Positions 61,875 to 64,000 of a stretch of 64,000 nt of DNA are shown here, in pieces; position 1 is the first letter of the stretch, and each line of letters opens with the position of its first letter. The stretch is taken from the NCBI RefSeq assembly GCF_003966895.1, contig NZ_AP018449.1, positions 1,656,001 to 1,720,000 on the forward strand, read 5' to 3'. The notes below the pieces were generated by a model that was not told the origin of the DNA, made no database searches, and worked only from the letters and a program-made list of their open reading frames with translations. The position numbers and the translations under genes were made by a program. The stretch is from Methylomusa anaerophila (GTDB taxonomy: Bacteria > Bacillota > Negativicutes > Sporomusales > Sporomusaceae).

Positions 61875-62162
61875 ATGCCTAATCTGCAGATGTTCGGATT
61901 TGAGTTTAATGTAATTATTGCTTATATATTTGGGATAATATTAATTTATCTTATCGGACGGGTCTTCTTAATGCCGATTAAATTGGTATTCAAATTAATC
62001 TACAATGCCCTGATAGGCGGACTTATGTTATGGGTGGTCAATTTTATCGGCAGTCATTTTGCTTTTACCATCGGGATTAATCCTGTTACCGCCTTAATTG
62101 CCGGCTTTTTGGGGTTGCCGGGAGTGGTTTTGCTTATCTTATTTAAAATATTTATTGGTTAA
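61875..62162 (+). CDS. bofA: Pro-sigma-K processing inhibitor BofA family
   Basis: 95 residues with two or three membrane helices and the conserved end FTIGINPVTALIAGFLGLPG. In Bacillus it holds SpoIVFB inactive in the outer forespore membrane until engulfment. AAGGAGGAA upstream. Supports a spore-forming host. Confidence 0.92.
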   Translation: MPNLQMFGFEFNVIIAYIFGIILIYLIGRVFLMPIKLVFKLIYNALIGGLMLWVVNFIGSHFAFTIGINPVTALIAGFLGLPGVVLLILFKIFIG

Positions 62163-62216
62163 GAGTAGGTCTATTAATCGCTGCCGTTTTAATTTGGACA
62201 AGGAGTGGACAAGCAG

Positions 62217-62906
62217 TTGGATATGACTAATAATCAAGAAATTACTATTCCAATTATTGAAGCTTATGTTGGTGAATACGCCAGCGGCAAGAGCGAAAAT
62301 GCGGTTAATCGGGCCATTAATTTAAGAAAGCAAGGCTTACCGGTAACTTTGGTGGATCTTGATACTGTTGAGCCGGTCTACACTATTCGTCCTATTAAAA
62401 GGGAACTTGAAAATATGGGAATTGATGTAGTAGCTTGGGAAACCCGGGATACTGTAGGTTTAGGCGAAGCCGGCAATGTTATCAAGGGATCCATGCGATG
62501 GGTGTTAAAGCGTAAGGGCAACATTATTATGGACATCGGCTATGGTGTTCATGGCGCCAGAATATTTAACCTGGTGGAAGGAGCTTTTGAGAACCCTTAT
62601 CTAAAAATTATTGCGGTTACTAATATGTCCCGGCCATTTACTTCAAGCGTGGACAATATTTTAGAGTATGCGTCTTCTTTGGGGCGTATTGACGCCATGC
62701 TGAACAATACGCATATGGCGGAAGAAACTACTGTTGACATTGTAGAGCGCGGAGCCCGGGGAGTTACAGAAGCTGCTAAGCGTTTGGGACTGCCTGTCGT
62801 TGCAACCTCGGCAGTTAAAGAAATTGCTGAACAGATTGGCAAGCTCGACTGCATGGGTAATCCGGTGTGGCAGTTGGAGCGGATTATGCCCCGTGCTTTC
62901 TGGTGA
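62217..62906 (+). CDS. P-loop ATPase/GTPase-like protein downstream of bofA
   Basis: About 229 residues. Walker A variant GEYASGKSENAVNRA, VTLVDLDTVEPVY (switch-like Asp), NIIMDIGYGVHG (Walker B) and AVTNMSRPFTSS (base-recognition-like). Resembles MinD/CobB-type P-loop proteins. TTG 62217 is preferred with AAGGAG at 62200-62205; GTG 62205 abuts that site and ATG 62223 is also in frame. Function unknown. Confidence 0.8.
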   Translation: MDMTNNQEITIPIIEAYVGEYASGKSENAVNRAINLRKQGLPVTLVDLDTVEPVYTIRPIKRELENMGIDVVAWETRDTVGLGEAGNVIKGSMRWVLKRKGNIIMDIGYGVHGARIFNLVEGAFENPYLKIIAVTNMSRPFTSSVDNILEYASSLGRIDAMLNNTHMAEETTVDIVERGARGVTEAAKRLGLPVVATSAVKEIAEQIGKLDCMGNPVWQLERIMPRAFW

Positions 62907-63240
62907 TTGTAAGATAATATTGATAATATTATTGACATAATAAATAATGCATGATACTATATAAAAGTCGCCATTGACGGCGGCAAGAAATGATAGAAAA
63001 TGGCAAAAAAAATATAATTGACACAGAATAACTGATGTGTTAATATATAATAGCTGTCGCCAATTACGATAACGGAATACGGACAGCGAAAGAGTGCTCC
63101 TTGAAAACTGAACAATGTAAGATAAATACGCCAGATGTGCGGTGCTCAACGAGCACGAACAACAAGTTGGATGGAAAGCATCCAACACCAAAAATTTCTG
63201 ATGATATTGAGCCAATAAAACGGCTCCGAATAATAAAACT
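62907..63240 (+). promoter_or_regulatory. Leader and tandem promoters of the rRNA operon
   Basis: TTGACA at 62932 with TACTAT at 62955 (17-bp spacer), and TTGACA at 63018 with TAATAT at 63041 (17-bp spacer; TATAAT at 63046 would need 22). Each is followed by GTCGCC, suggesting duplicated start regions. TGCTCCTTGAAAACTGAAC at 63095 is the boxA-like antitermination leader. No gene in this stretch. Confidence 0.75.

Positions 63241-64000
<760 letters not shown>

Overview
The window most likely comes from the chromosome of an anaerobic, spore-forming Firmicute with a didermic envelope, a Negativicute of the Sporomusa kind. This is inferred from gene content. The right end has the dnaX-ybaB-recR-DUF2508-bofA-rrn order seen near the replication origin of spore formers. 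Other sporulation-type genes are present (a GerMN lipoprotein, a CwlD-like amidase, a PdaB-like deacetylase, a DacF-like carboxypeptidase, YtpB). A type I secretion pair (HlyB/HlyD-like) implies an outer membrane. No database search was possible.

Layout. 0-10 kb is an accessory block: a CPBP protease, a membrane protein running into a 7-blade WD40 propeller, a secreted protein, and then an apparent operon of two paralogous small proteins (GNAT-like second half), an acyl carrier protein, a ketosynthase with an intact Cys-His-His triad, and an HlyB-like ABC exporter plus HlyD adaptor. Decayed duplicate pieces of this block lie at 2.47-2.95 kb. 10-31 kb is mostly housekeeping: CheR, D,D-carboxypeptidase, polysaccharide deacetylase, BMP lipoprotein, YkuS-like protein, M20 peptidase, YtpB, a complete oligopeptide ABC importer, and a polyphosphate cluster (two Ppx/GppA-HD proteins and Ppk1). 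Three copies of a ~200-bp palindromic repeat sit between these genes. 31-34.6 kb has a DnaA-box cluster, a ferritin-like protein, a small zinc-ribbon protein and a CNNM/CorC protein.

34.6-45.0 kb looks like a decaying genomic island. It starts at the 3' end of a tRNA-Arg gene and ends at a degraded copy of that tRNA's 3' end. It carries an XRE regulator, IS1182 debris, a GNAT gene split by an IS630 element that is itself split by an IS1634 element (both target duplications readable), a PIN-GNAT-PUA-like protein overlapping an ASCH-domain gene, a tyrosine-recombinase remnant, an unknown accessory gene with a possible small membrane partner, and a YafQ toxin remnant.

45-50 kb mixes intact genes (siroheme reductase-like, tadA, tRNA-Ser, namA, ogt, alkA-like) with remnants (partial tRNAs, MATE, MFS, flavodoxin, LysR, AraC/Ada). 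50-58 kb holds the amidase/GerM pair, a heterodimeric ABC exporter with one degenerate ATP site, tRNA-Ser(GGA) and SRP RNA. 58-64 kb is the conserved dnaX-to-rrn block. dnaX carries an in-phase A AAA AAG slippery site that would yield a 422-residue gamma form. The 16S gene runs off the window.
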